Positions 7,944-14,998 of a stretch of 54,210 bases of DNA are shown here, piece by piece. Where the stretch lies: NCBI GenBank assembly GCA_022837485.1, contig JALHHH010000030.1, positions 1 to 54,210 on the forward strand. Reading direction: 5' to 3'. Position 1 is the stretch's first letter. Every line of letters begins with the position of its first letter. A model generated the notes under the pieces. That model did not search any database. It was not told the DNA's origin and saw nothing but the letters and a program-made list of their open reading frames with translations. The position numbers and the translations under genes are program-made. Origin of the DNA: Bacteroidales bacterium (GTDB lineage: Bacteria > Bacteroidota > Bacteroidia > Bacteroidales > Lentimicrobiaceae).

Positions 7944-8026
7944 TTATTTGTACAATTTAAACAAATAATGCCGAAAGGTGGTGAACGCTTCCGGCATCTT
8001 TGCAACGTGCTGGGCAATACACGTTG
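7944..8026 (-). terminator. Three hairpins at the end of the element's minus-strand operon
   Basis: Successive inverted repeats lie downstream of the 72-aa gene: CAACGTG/CACGTTG (8003-8009 with 8020-8026), ATGCCG/CGGCAT with inner AAG/CTT (7968-7997), and TTATTTGT/ACAAATAA (7944-7951 with 7961-7968). Read on the minus strand the middle hairpin is followed by TTATTTGTTT, so it may terminate the operon. The cluster may also serve in element-end recognition. Confidence 0.45.
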
Positions 8027-8038
8027 AATGTAATAAAA

Positions 8039-8257
8039 TCAGCTTTCCTGATCATCGGTCGTGGTTTTGTGGATTACTATTTCAAACACAACATCATCAG
8101 GCTGCACGTTATCCGGCCAATCTGGATCATCGCAAGTCATCACGCCGTTTCTTTCAATGGCCATAAACACTTTTACATCACGCACACACTCACCGGATAA
8201 CAACCGACGTGCAGTGTTTATCTTTTCTGACTTGGACTTTCTGTTTCGTGTAATCAT
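8039..8257 (-). CDS. Element protein of unknown function, 72 aa
   Basis: Not recognised. It has a basic N-terminus (MITRNRKSKSEKINTARRLL) and an acidic C-terminal half (DDPDWPDNVQPDDVVFEIV, TTTDDQES). It has no signal peptide or membrane segment, so it is probably cytosolic. Its ATG overlaps the stop of the preceding 96-aa gene (ATGA at 8254-8257), which makes it the last gene of the polymerase operon and argues that it is real. Confidence 0.6.
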   Translation of the reverse strand: MITRNRKSKSEKINTARRLLSGECVRDVKVFMAIERNGVMTCDDPDWPDNVQPDDVVFEIVIHKTTTDDQES

Positions 8258-8544
8258 TGGTTCTTTGTTTTAAGTCGTTCAATTAATTCGTCCAACTGTT
8301 CATCGGTCAACCGTTCCAATTCCTGAAGTGGTGCCGGCAATACATGCTTAAGCAAGCGATCAATAAATGTCAACCTATCCTTAGCTTCCAACTGGTCAAA
8401 ATCCGCTTGCAATGTTTCAATATTGGCATCAATGAAATTCTGCACCATTGCACGAAGTTCATCAGTGGTGCGGTTCGGTTTGCCTTTTGGCCGGCCGGTC
8501 TTATTTATCCGGTCATCAGTCGAAGTAAACGGCTTTCCTCTCAT
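8254..8544 (-). CDS. Element protein with GRPKG motif, 96 aa
   Basis: A small protein with a basic N-terminus (MRGKPF...TGRPKGKPNRTT) and a helical remainder that includes EAKDRLTFIDRLLKHVLPAP and a C-terminal ERLTDEQLDELIERLK. Proteins with this GRPKG start and DRLxxLxxLLxxVLP segment occur in Bacteroidota phages and mobile elements (recalled, function uncertain; DUF5681-like). The motif is AT-hook-like, so DNA binding is plausible. The start at 8544 is fixed by an ATGA overlap with the polymerase stop. Confidence 0.65.
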   Translation of the reverse strand: MRGKPFTSTDDRINKTGRPKGKPNRTTDELRAMVQNFIDANIETLQADFDQLEAKDRLTFIDRLLKHVLPAPLQELERLTDEQLDELIERLKTKNQ

Positions 8545-9917
8545 GTCGCTGTTCCTTTGGTGTTGTTTACTGTGGATTCTTTCCACTTAAAAGCATGGTA
8601 ATACTGATCAGGTGTAATATCCAAACCGTAATTAATCCGGCAATCGTCTGTCAATACCTGTAAATCGTAATAAATTTCATCAGATGTTTTGCCAGGATTC
8701 AACCATACATCAGGATTCAATCTTGTGTTAAATTGCTGTTCAATAACCTGCCATATTTCAGCCTCTGTGGCGGCCTGTGGCGCACGATCCGCCTGCGGTG
8801 GTATAATTGCCTGCGGTGGTGTTTGAGTGCCTGAAATCGTCTCTTTTACGTTCAGTTTGTAATATGAAAATTCATTGTCCAGTATGTTTCTGAACAGGCT
8901 TTCAGCTTGGTGCCGTTTCAACTCCTTCACAATTATTTCATCATGCACCGATAAGAAAGGTATATCAGCTTCGTTCAATGCCTGCCATACTTTACGCATC
9001 GTTTTTACTTCGGTGGATTGCAGTAACCAGGCCAAATTTGAATATTGCTTCGCCTTGCTATGTGGATTACCTGGTTCATGCGTGCGCTTGTACTCATTGA
9101 TCCATGTTATCCAGTCGGCTTTACCGAACATATCGGCCAGGCTTCTGTTTGGCGGCGCAAAAAGTATTTCAAAGAAACGTTTTTTGCCTTCATCTCTTGT
9201 TGCAAGTCCTGCAGCCTGCTGAAGTTTAATGTAAATGTCTTCACCGGATTCAATCCAGGCTGAATAAACATTTTCGCCGATCCGATCCTTCAGGATTTTG
9301 CCTAATAACAACGGTTGCATCGTGGTAACGTCCAGGCCTACGGTCGGCATCGCATCAATAAGTAAATTAGTGCGGTAACTGCGATGAAAGTTCGTAACTG
9401 GTGTGTGCACACGTCCGGCGAAGGCATCAACTGTAAAAAAGTAATCCAGTCCATAACTGCGATTCTGCAGAAAGAAATCGAAATAAGGTGTCGAAGGTGC
9501 ACCAGGTGGCAATGAAACACGCAAAAGGTGCGCCTGCATCAACTTCGTGTGTGTGCAGTAATTAGTAACCTTCTTATTCAGCAAACGAAGTTCAATCGGC
9601 CAGCTATCAGGATTCACCGCCTTATACATCAGCATTGATCTGCCTGAAATCGGATTCACCTGATTAGTTATAACAAGCTCACCGGCTGCAATAAGTTCGT
9701 CCAGTGCCTGTTTACGTGGATTCTGCGGCCATACAAAGAAACGTTTTTCAATCTCTTTCTGATCGATATGCACCGCCTCACCTTCATCAATACCTTTTAA
9801 TCTGGTCTTCATGAATTGCAACGTCCGCACATATGCCATAAATGCACGCTGTTGAATAGTCAATGCACCTGACTGAAAGTCCTTCGGTTGTGCGCCTTGT
9901 GTGATCTTTGCTTTCAT
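8541..9917 (-). CDS. Compact family-A DNA polymerase of the element, 458 aa
   Basis: The palm motifs of the Pol I family are visible in order. First comes GRVHTPVTNFHR (residues 168-179). Motif A is VGLDVTTMQP, with the metal-binding Asp at 196. Motif B is R241-x3-K245-x7-FA, where Pol I has R-x3-K-x7-YG. The Q-helix segment is LLQSTEVKTM, and motif C is FLSVHDEIIV with His-Asp-Glu at 325-327. There is no 3'-5' or 5'-3' exonuclease domain. A possible winged-helix (about 52-98) precedes the palm, and a Pro/Gln-rich linker (364-385) leads to a short C-terminal domain. It presumably copies the element. The steric-gate Glu of motif A appears as Gln 201. The gene is coupled to the next one by an ATGA overlap. 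Confidence 0.8.
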   Translation of the reverse strand: MKAKITQGAQPKDFQSGALTIQQRAFMAYVRTLQFMKTRLKGIDEGEAVHIDQKEIEKRFFVWPQNPRKQALDELIAAGELVITNQVNPISGRSMLMYKAVNPDSWPIELRLLNKKVTNYCTHTKLMQAHLLRVSLPPGAPSTPYFDFFLQNRSYGLDYFFTVDAFAGRVHTPVTNFHRSYRTNLLIDAMPTVGLDVTTMQPLLLGKILKDRIGENVYSAWIESGEDIYIKLQQAAGLATRDEGKKRFFEILFAPPNRSLADMFGKADWITWINEYKRTHEPGNPHSKAKQYSNLAWLLQSTEVKTMRKVWQALNEADIPFLSVHDEIIVKELKRHQAESLFRNILDNEFSYYKLNVKETISGTQTPPQAIIPPQADRAPQAATEAEIWQVIEQQFNTRLNPDVWLNPGKTSDEIYYDLQVLTDDCRINYGLDITPDQYYHAFKWKESTVNNTKGTAT

Positions 9918-9933
9918 TGGTATGCTGTTTATC

Positions 9934-10027
9934 AGGAATTAAGGAATTACATTTACCATATACGGCTGTACACTACGTTTAAAATAGGTGTACCCTATTA
10001 AATAGGAACCTTAATTCCTTAATTCCT
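9934..10027. repeat. Nested palindromes between helicase and polymerase genes
   Basis: A perfect 16-bp inverted repeat, AGGAATTAAGGAATTA (9934-9949) and its complement (10012-10027), encloses 62 bases. Each arm is itself a direct repeat of an 8-mer. Inside, AATAGG and CCTATT alternate: 9983-9988, 9994-9999 and 10001-10006, with one more CCTATT at 10025-10030. The right arm overlaps the last codons of the helicase gene. The layout resembles a replication origin or a strong processing site. Confidence 0.7.
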
Positions 10028-11593
10028 ATTTTCAAATTTTCCGATCGATTGTTTTGAGTTATTTGATCCTTTTGAATTTATTATCAATTTACAATTTAAG
10101 CCTAAAGCATACGCTTTCAGCCAGTTAGTAAATGTCCGCTGCTTAAACTCGGAATCTTCACCGTAATATATTGACTTAAACTCGGCAAACCTTTCTGAAA
10201 TATTAATTTCTGATCCTTCATTTAAGGACTGATTTTTTATCCATTCTGCGAAGTCATCAGATGTCGATTGCATCAATTTATTTTGGCTGACTGCACGAAG
10301 CTTATAAAACTGAAGTCCGGATTCAAGGTAATATTTTGCACAATTCAGCATGAACGAAAAAAATCTGTTCCATTCGTTTAGGCTCCAATCAGATGAAAAG
10401 AATGTGCAGCCATGAACATGAATAATTGGTTCTAAATTCTGTTTAACGAGTTTTGAATAATGATCTGAAAATTCAATTATAAATTGCCTACGTTCGGCGG
10501 TGCTGCCTTCAGCCTTCAGAATTGTGTTACTGGTGATGTATGTTTTTGGATTGTCGGTCGGCTCGAATCTGAACGAAGGTTTGTTCTTATGCTCAATTGT
10601 CCAGCCTTCAGTTAAATTGCTATTCAATGTCAGGAAGTCAAAATCAGGCTTCACATCATCAAAACAGATTACCTGCGTTCGCTCGGTTACTCGCTGATAA
10701 CTGAAGCGGTTATTCTCCTGCACTTTTTTACCATCAATGGAAGCTACATTCCGAAGCTGCAATATCGCCTGATTGAAAATTCCTTTTCCTGATCCGCCGG
10801 AAGGTTCACTTTTGCCAGTCAATTGCTGATCGTATGCGATAACGGCTCTGGAAGTGGTCGGATTGCTGTAATTGTGCATCAGATAACCGATTGCCGATCG
10901 AAAAGCGTTTACACGATCTGGTTCATTATTGCATACATTATCAATGAATGTTGCATACTGCGAAGCGGTGTTATTAACTGAAAAACTTTTATTAATGATG
11001 TGATCATTCCATATGCACAAATCTGGTAATTCATTGTACTGCATCACTTTAACACTACTTTCAGTAACGAAAACAACACAATTCTGAAAAGGAAAGTACA
11101 TTGTTGTTTCTGTATCGTGCAGCAATGGTTTGTTGTGGTTTGGCAAATGTCCCAAAATGGAATCATTGAATAAAGAAGGACTGCTTCGAAGGAATGTTTC
11201 TCGCTGTTTTTCCGCTGTGGCCTGAAAAGTCAATCCGGAATATTCAAAGTTCATATTTTGAGTCTGGCTCACAAACGAAGTAACTGAATCACGAATCTGC
11301 GAAATCTCAACCGCTTCAATTTTGTTGTGCTGCTCTCTTATATACTGGAAGGTATTATCCTTTCTGTATCGCTTAAAATAGCCTTCACTGTTTATGTGTT
11401 TCAATAATCCATCACGATTAATGCCATCAATAACGGCCAATCCTGATTCTTTATGAATGATAAATTGCCATAAGCCAAAAGCGTATGTACGTGGACTGAT
11501 TTTTACTGGTGCCGGTGATGCCGCCGCCGGTGGTGCAGACGATCCATTCTGAACGAAGTATGGCTGAAGTTCAGCCGCTGTTATTGTGCCCAT
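10019..11593 (-). CDS. SF3-type helicase / primase-helicase of the element, 524 aa
   Basis: The ATPase core has Walker A GGSGKG (266-271), Walker B VICFDD (308-313), motif C ITSN (353-356) and a following RR pair (368-369) as the likely arginine finger, the layout of superfamily 3 helicases of viruses and plasmids. The first 230 residues include a Pro/Ala-rich linker and show no primase motif I can recognise. The C-terminal 130 residues are helical. It should unwind the element's replicating DNA, working with the polymerase encoded next. The start at 11593 lies 11 bases after the HTH gene, so they are cotranscribed. Confidence 0.8.
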   Translation of the reverse strand: MGTITAAELQPYFVQNGSSAPPAAASPAPVKISPRTYAFGLWQFIIHKESGLAVIDGINRDGLLKHINSEGYFKRYRKDNTFQYIREQHNKIEAVEISQIRDSVTSFVSQTQNMNFEYSGLTFQATAEKQRETFLRSSPSLFNDSILGHLPNHNKPLLHDTETTMYFPFQNCVVFVTESSVKVMQYNELPDLCIWNDHIINKSFSVNNTASQYATFIDNVCNNEPDRVNAFRSAIGYLMHNYSNPTTSRAVIAYDQQLTGKSEPSGGSGKGIFNQAILQLRNVASIDGKKVQENNRFSYQRVTERTQVICFDDVKPDFDFLTLNSNLTEGWTIEHKNKPSFRFEPTDNPKTYITSNTILKAEGSTAERRQFIIEFSDHYSKLVKQNLEPIIHVHGCTFFSSDWSLNEWNRFFSFMLNCAKYYLESGLQFYKLRAVSQNKLMQSTSDDFAEWIKNQSLNEGSEINISERFAEFKSIYYGEDSEFKQRTFTNWLKAYALGLNCKLIINSKGSNNSKQSIGKFENRN

Positions 11594-11604
11594 ATCGCTG
11601 AAGT

Positions 11605-11880
11605 TTACCGCCTCTTTAAATTACTCATTGCAGCTCGCACCTTATCAGGATCGAATAACAATGTCCGGCCGTCCTGCCAATAAGGAAACGCACCTTCGTT
11701 TTTGAGCTTCTGCGCTCTGGCCGGTGATACCTTCAGGAAGGCCGCCAGTTCGTGAATACCTTTTATGAATGGCTGAGGTGTTGCCTGCTTTATATCCGAA
11801 GGCATCGCATCTCTCACCGCTGCAGCGATCATTCGTGTTAATTCATCACGTCCTACCTGAATTAAAATTCCGCTTTCCAT
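11605..11880 (-). CDS. Small helix-turn-helix protein (DUF3853/excisionase-like), 91 aa
   Basis: The C-terminal half (FIKGIHELAAFLKVSPARAQ, then KLKNEGAFPYWQDGRTLLFD) is a MerR/HTH_17-type DNA-binding domain, typical of DUF3853 and excisionase-like proteins in Bacteroidota mobile elements. The N-terminal half is helical and may mediate multimers. ATG 11880 is chosen because a promoter box lies at 11904-11911, inside the longer in-frame extension to 11934. It is the first gene of the replication operon and sits next to 10-bp iterons, so it is a candidate operator or origin-binding protein as well as an excisionase. Confidence 0.7.
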   Translation of the reverse strand: MESGILIQVGRDELTRMIAAAVRDAMPSDIKQATPQPFIKGIHELAAFLKVSPARAQKLKNEGAFPYWQDGRTLLFDPDKVRAAMSNLKRR

Positions 11881-11903
11881 GTTTTTATGTTTTGTTTCGT
11901 CAA

Positions 11904-11911
11904 CAAATATA
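11904..11911 (-). promoter_or_regulatory. -7 box of the element replication operon
   Basis: TATATTTG on the minus strand, with a TTG 20 bases upstream. It overlaps a TACATAC word at 11910-11919 that is shared with the element ends. Confidence 0.55.
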
Positions 11912-11957
11912 CATACAACAATCAGCTCAAACAACTGTAAATCAGTTACTTAATAGC

Positions 11958-12042
11958 GGTAACAATAGGTAACAAATGGTAACAATAAACAGCAAATGCC
12001 TGAAAGTCAACATCAGGCATCGCACACAGTAAGGTAACAAAT
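11958..12042 (+). repeat. 10-bp iterons upstream of the replication operon
   Basis: GGTAACAATA, GGTAACAAAT and GGTAACAATA follow each other without gap at 11958-11987. A fourth copy, GGTAACAAAT, is at 12033-12042. Between them an 8-bp inverted repeat ATGCCTGA/TCAGGCAT (11996-12003 with 12013-12020) forms a hairpin. A one-turn period upstream of HTH and helicase genes suggests a protein-binding array, either a replication origin or an operator. Confidence 0.7.
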
Positions 12043-12044
12043 TT

Positions 12045-12824
12045 CTAAATAAGGCTCAATTCCTGCAGCATCTTGTAAACCTTGCCGCCTTGCACATCGT
12101 GTCGCTTGCTGGCCATTTTACTGAATTTCGTATTTGTATTGAATATTCTGTTCACTTCGCCTGGCTTTGGCTTGTGATGTGTAATCTGGTAAACCAAAAC
12201 TGAAAGTTCAGTGTTGTTCTGTTTCCAGGTCAATTTATTCCAACCTGAAGGCAATGCACCATGCTGAAAGCTACTGACAAAATCAGATTGTTTGCCGGCG
12301 ATATATCCGCTTTTCGAAAGTCTATCGAATATTTTTTGTAATTGCTTATCGTCAAAAATACCTGCAATTCCTTCGCCTTTCGGCTTGGTGCCATCGGTGA
12401 TGTTGGTTAACATCTCTTTGCATGCCTGGATTGCTGCAAAGTGATTAAACAGCGGTGCAATGGCAGTATGAATGTGTCTTTTCGGATCCGGCTCACTGCT
12501 CTCAAATTTGCAATCTTTTGGCAGTGGAATTTTCCATGTGTTTGCAGCGTACATATGCAAACCGATCATGTGCAGCATACCTGCTTTATCGGTGGCCTTC
12601 AATCTCAAACCAGAATTGATCAGTTCTTTGTATCGCTCAATCTGTTTATCCAGGTAACTTATAACTATCTGTTCCCTTCGGTGTGGTGCCAAATCAGCAT
12701 TTTCAGTAATTTGCTGAATAATGTGTTCCGCATACTTTTTGCCGTTTCTTTCACAATATTCGATAAGTGCTGGCAGTTCATCGAATATGGCCTGCAGTTC
12801 AGGTGATAATTTTTCTGCCTTCAT
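12045..12824 (-). CDS. Element protein of unknown function, 259 aa
   Basis: Not recognised. The N-terminal 120 residues are helical and charged (QIERYKELINSGLRLKATDK). The C-terminal part begins at IAGIFDDKQLQKIFDRLSKS and contains a Trp-rich segment (GWNKLTWKQNNTELSVLVY) ending in KPKPGEVNRIFNTN. This C-terminal layout recalls RteC-type proteins of Bacteroidota elements, a weak impression only. It begins 4 bases after the integrase stop, so the two are cotranscribed. No signal peptide or membrane helix is present. Confidence 0.6.
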   Translation of the reverse strand: MKAEKLSPELQAIFDELPALIEYCERNGKKYAEHIIQQITENADLAPHRREQIVISYLDKQIERYKELINSGLRLKATDKAGMLHMIGLHMYAANTWKIPLPKDCKFESSEPDPKRHIHTAIAPLFNHFAAIQACKEMLTNITDGTKPKGEGIAGIFDDKQLQKIFDRLSKSGYIAGKQSDFVSSFQHGALPSGWNKLTWKQNNTELSVLVYQITHHKPKPGEVNRIFNTNTKFSKMASKRHDVQGGKVYKMLQELSLI

Positions 12825-12828
12825 CTGG

Positions 12829-14142
12829 TTATAATTTACTGATTGCTTCTTGTTGTAAATCTTTGCTCACATCGTAATAACGTGCAAATGCCTTGCTTCC
12901 TGGCACGTGTCCGCTCATGCTGCCAATGATACCATTATCAACCTTTCCATAAAGATTGCCTACAAATGCACGCCTTGCCATGTGGCTGCTTACTATATCA
13001 CATATTCGCACTTGTTCAGGCTCTTTTGTGTTTGGATTCAACCTGGTAACAATCCTATTTATGCCAACCTCTCTGAACAATTCTTTCAAATACACATTGT
13101 AACGCTGATCAGTAATGAACGGCAACAACCTGCCATCAGGTAAATCGTATCTGCTTAATATCTCCAATGCCTTATTGTGCAATGGTACGGAAACAGTCAC
13201 CGGCTTTCCTTCCTTTGTTTTTCGTGGTATGTATGTAAGTGTGTTATTCTGAATATTCTCTTTTGTCAATTTGCATAAGTCGCCAACACGTGTGCCGATC
13301 AAACATTGAAATACGAATATATCACGCACACGCTGCAAACGCTCTGATTCAATCTCTGCACAAAACAGAATGTCCCTTTCGGCTGCGGTGATGTAAACCG
13401 GTTGGCCGTATATTTCAGCCGGCACCTGGTAACCTTCCGATCCAAAAGGTTGGTGTAATTCAATACCTTGCCGCTTCAATTCCTTCCGTGCAAAATTCCA
13501 ATAAGCTCGAAACAATGCAATTAAATTGTGTGCGGTGGTAATGCTAACCGGCTTATAAACAACTGTATCACTCTTGGCCTTCGGTGATGTGCTTTCATTC
13601 ATCAGATAATATTCAAAATCTCGCAACAAGTCAACCGTAATATTGTCAAATGTGATTTTCAGGCCTCTGGTGGCTTCGTATCGCTTAAGGTGATTGATTA
13701 CTACTTTGATCTTAACCTTGCGTCCTTTTGACAAATTACAAACATCGTGGTATTTCTCAAACATTGCATAAAATTCAGCTTCATCAGCTTCAGGCACTTG
13801 TTGTTGCGCCTTCTTACATACATCGTCCAATAAGGCTTTGATTTTCTTTTTGTCGGCAACCTCAACGCTCTGGAAATACAATTCCAGTGAAGCACGCATC
13901 AAACCAAACCTATCATTGATAACATTGTAACGCACCTTCCGGCCGCCTTCGTTCCCGGTGCTTTCTCTTTTTGCCTTTTGCGCTTTATTGTCGAATTTAT
14001 CAGCATCAATACGAAATCCGGTGAAGTAAAACATTCTGGTTCCGGCAAATCGAATGTCGGCGAATATCGGCACATTGTTTATAATCAAATCGCCTTGCTT
14101 ATCTTTGCGTTTCTCTGGTGCAAATATTACATTGTATTTCAT
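12829..14142 (-). CDS. Tyrosine site-specific integrase of the element
   Basis: A 437-residue phage-type recombinase. An N-terminal arm-binding domain (about 1-130) is followed by a SAM-like core-binding domain (about 135-235) and the catalytic domain. Catalytic residues are visible: Arg in LIGTRVGDLCKL, His and Arg in SSHMARRAF, His in SGHVPGSKAF, and the nucleophilic Tyr in ARYYDVS. It should integrate and excise the element at the 15-bp core in tRNA-Cys. It lies at the end distal to the intact tRNA. Candidate arm sites overlap its own promoter, which suggests autoregulation. Confidence 0.93.
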   Translation of the reverse strand: MKYNVIFAPEKRKDKQGDLIINNVPIFADIRFAGTRMFYFTGFRIDADKFDNKAQKAKRESTGNEGGRKVRYNVINDRFGLMRASLELYFQSVEVADKKKIKALLDDVCKKAQQQVPEADEAEFYAMFEKYHDVCNLSKGRKVKIKVVINHLKRYEATRGLKITFDNITVDLLRDFEYYLMNESTSPKAKSDTVVYKPVSITTAHNLIALFRAYWNFARKELKRQGIELHQPFGSEGYQVPAEIYGQPVYITAAERDILFCAEIESERLQRVRDIFVFQCLIGTRVGDLCKLTKENIQNNTLTYIPRKTKEGKPVTVSVPLHNKALEILSRYDLPDGRLLPFITDQRYNVYLKELFREVGINRIVTRLNPNTKEPEQVRICDIVSSHMARRAFVGNLYGKVDNGIIGSMSGHVPGSKAFARYYDVSKDLQQEAISKL

Positions 14143-14168
14143 ATGTACGCTGCTTTTATGATTAATCT

Positions 14169-14190
14169 TACATACAAATTTACATACAAT
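14169..14190 (+). repeat. Right pair of TACATACAA repeats (candidate integrase arm sites)
   Basis: TACATACAAA (14169-14178) and TACATACAAT (14181-14190) have the same 12-base period and orientation as the left pair. On the minus strand the junction reads TAAATTTG (14175-14182), a possible integrase -7 box 33 bases before its ATG. Confidence 0.6.
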
Positions 14191-14305
14191 TTATTATAAA
14201 ACCTAATTTAATCCAGAATAATTTATTAAATTTATTGCCTTATTTATCAGTGTTTTATCAGCCTATAAACAAACACGAAGTAACCTATAAAAACGTGTTT
14301 TGCAG

Positions 14306-14320
14306 TCCGCTCGAGACCTC
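14306..14320 (+). repeat. attR core, 15 bp
   Basis: An exact copy of the tRNA-Cys 3' end, TCCGCTCGAGACCTC, marking the right boundary of the element. Confidence 0.9.
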
Positions 14321-14324
14321 CAAT

Positions 14325-14355
14325 AAACACCTGCAAAACCGATTTGCAGGTGTTT
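14325..14355. terminator. Ancestral tRNA-Cys terminator, bidirectional
   Basis: A perfect 13-bp stem (14325-14337 with 14343-14355) with a 5-base loop and a T run up to 14359. It follows attR, so before integration it would have followed tRNA-Cys directly. It can also end the minus-strand GNAT transcript. Confidence 0.8.
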
Positions 14356-14359
14356 TTTT

Positions 14360-14845
14360 CTAACCTCTTTTCTCCCGTTTATACAACGGCAGTTTAGCTT
14401 CCGCTGCAATGGCCTCCGCTGCTGCATCGCCTTCATCGCTGAACGGCCACACAAACAGCGCTTTCAGCGGATGTTTCTGTCTGATTTTTTCAATGGATTC
14501 CAGCGCAAGCCGGCGGGTTAGTCCCTGCCGGCGGTATTCCTCAAGTACCGTTGCCGAACAGAGGTATAGGGCTTCCAGCGGCTCGTCTTCCGGGGTGAAG
14601 TCAACCAGTTGTTTTTCGTTGATTTCTGAACGGATAAACCGCTGCATTAGTGCAAGCGTGGTGGGGATGACCAGCACCCAGGCGACCGGTCCGTTTTCAT
14701 CGGAATGCCCGGCGAAGGTAGCCGGATGCAGACGCAGCAGATGCTGCATCACCTTCTCATCCACATCCAGCTGATCGGGATCGTTCTTCACGGCAAAAAC
14801 CCGATCTATCAGCTGCATCATCCTACGGTAATTCTTTGTAGACAT
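14360..14845 (-). CDS. GNAT-family N-acetyltransferase
   Basis: A 161-residue cytosolic protein of the GNAT fold. Acetyl-CoA motif A is visible as LCSATVLEEYRRQGLTRRLA with the Q/R-x-x-G pattern, about residues 97-115. VAWVLVIPTT forms an earlier core strand, and the C-terminal part is helical. The substrate cannot be predicted. The start at 14845 follows a leader with a near-consensus box (CACTTTTG). It is divergent from mntP. Confidence 0.75.
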   Translation of the reverse strand: MSTKNYRRMMQLIDRVFAVKNDPDQLDVDEKVMQHLLRLHPATFAGHSDENGPVAWVLVIPTTLALMQRFIRSEINEKQLVDFTPEDEPLEALYLCSATVLEEYRRQGLTRRLALESIEKIRQKHPLKALFVWPFSDEGDAAAEAIAAEAKLPLYKREKRG

Positions 14846-14982
14846 AAAATTAATCCCGATTTAATCAGGCAAAAGTGCAATACCTGGTCCTGCATACGGC
14901 AGGCAGAAAGATCATTGCTCAAAAGTAAGGAAAACGGGACAAAACAACCGCCCGGGAAATTCCGAAATAATTTAAATTGCCA

Positions 14983-14990
14983 TACTTTTG
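14983..14990 (+). promoter_or_regulatory. -7 box of mntP
   Basis: TACTTTTG ends 8 bases before the ATG at 14999, implying a nearly leaderless transcript. It rules out the much longer in-frame extension upstream. Confidence 0.55.
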
Positions 14991-14998
14991 CCGCAATA

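Larger units (their letters stand above)
7787..14320. mobile_element. 6.5-kb integrative element in tRNA-Cys, with its own replication genes
   Basis: The element is bounded by an exact 15-bp repeat of the tRNA-Cys 3' end. It carries a tyrosine integrase at the right end, and all its recognised genes lie on the minus strand: integrase, an unknown 259-aa protein, a small HTH protein, an SF3 helicase, a family-A DNA polymerase, and 96- and 72-aa proteins. It looks more AT-rich than the flanks. No relaxase, coupling protein, capsid, terminase or resistance gene is seen. The gene content resembles a replicating cryptic element or phage satellite rather than a conjugative transposon. Confidence 0.9.

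Noticed and set aside
7787..14320. Conjugative or mobilizable transposon of the NBU type
   Set aside because: No mobilization relaxase, coupling protein or oriT-like nick region is recognisable among its genes.
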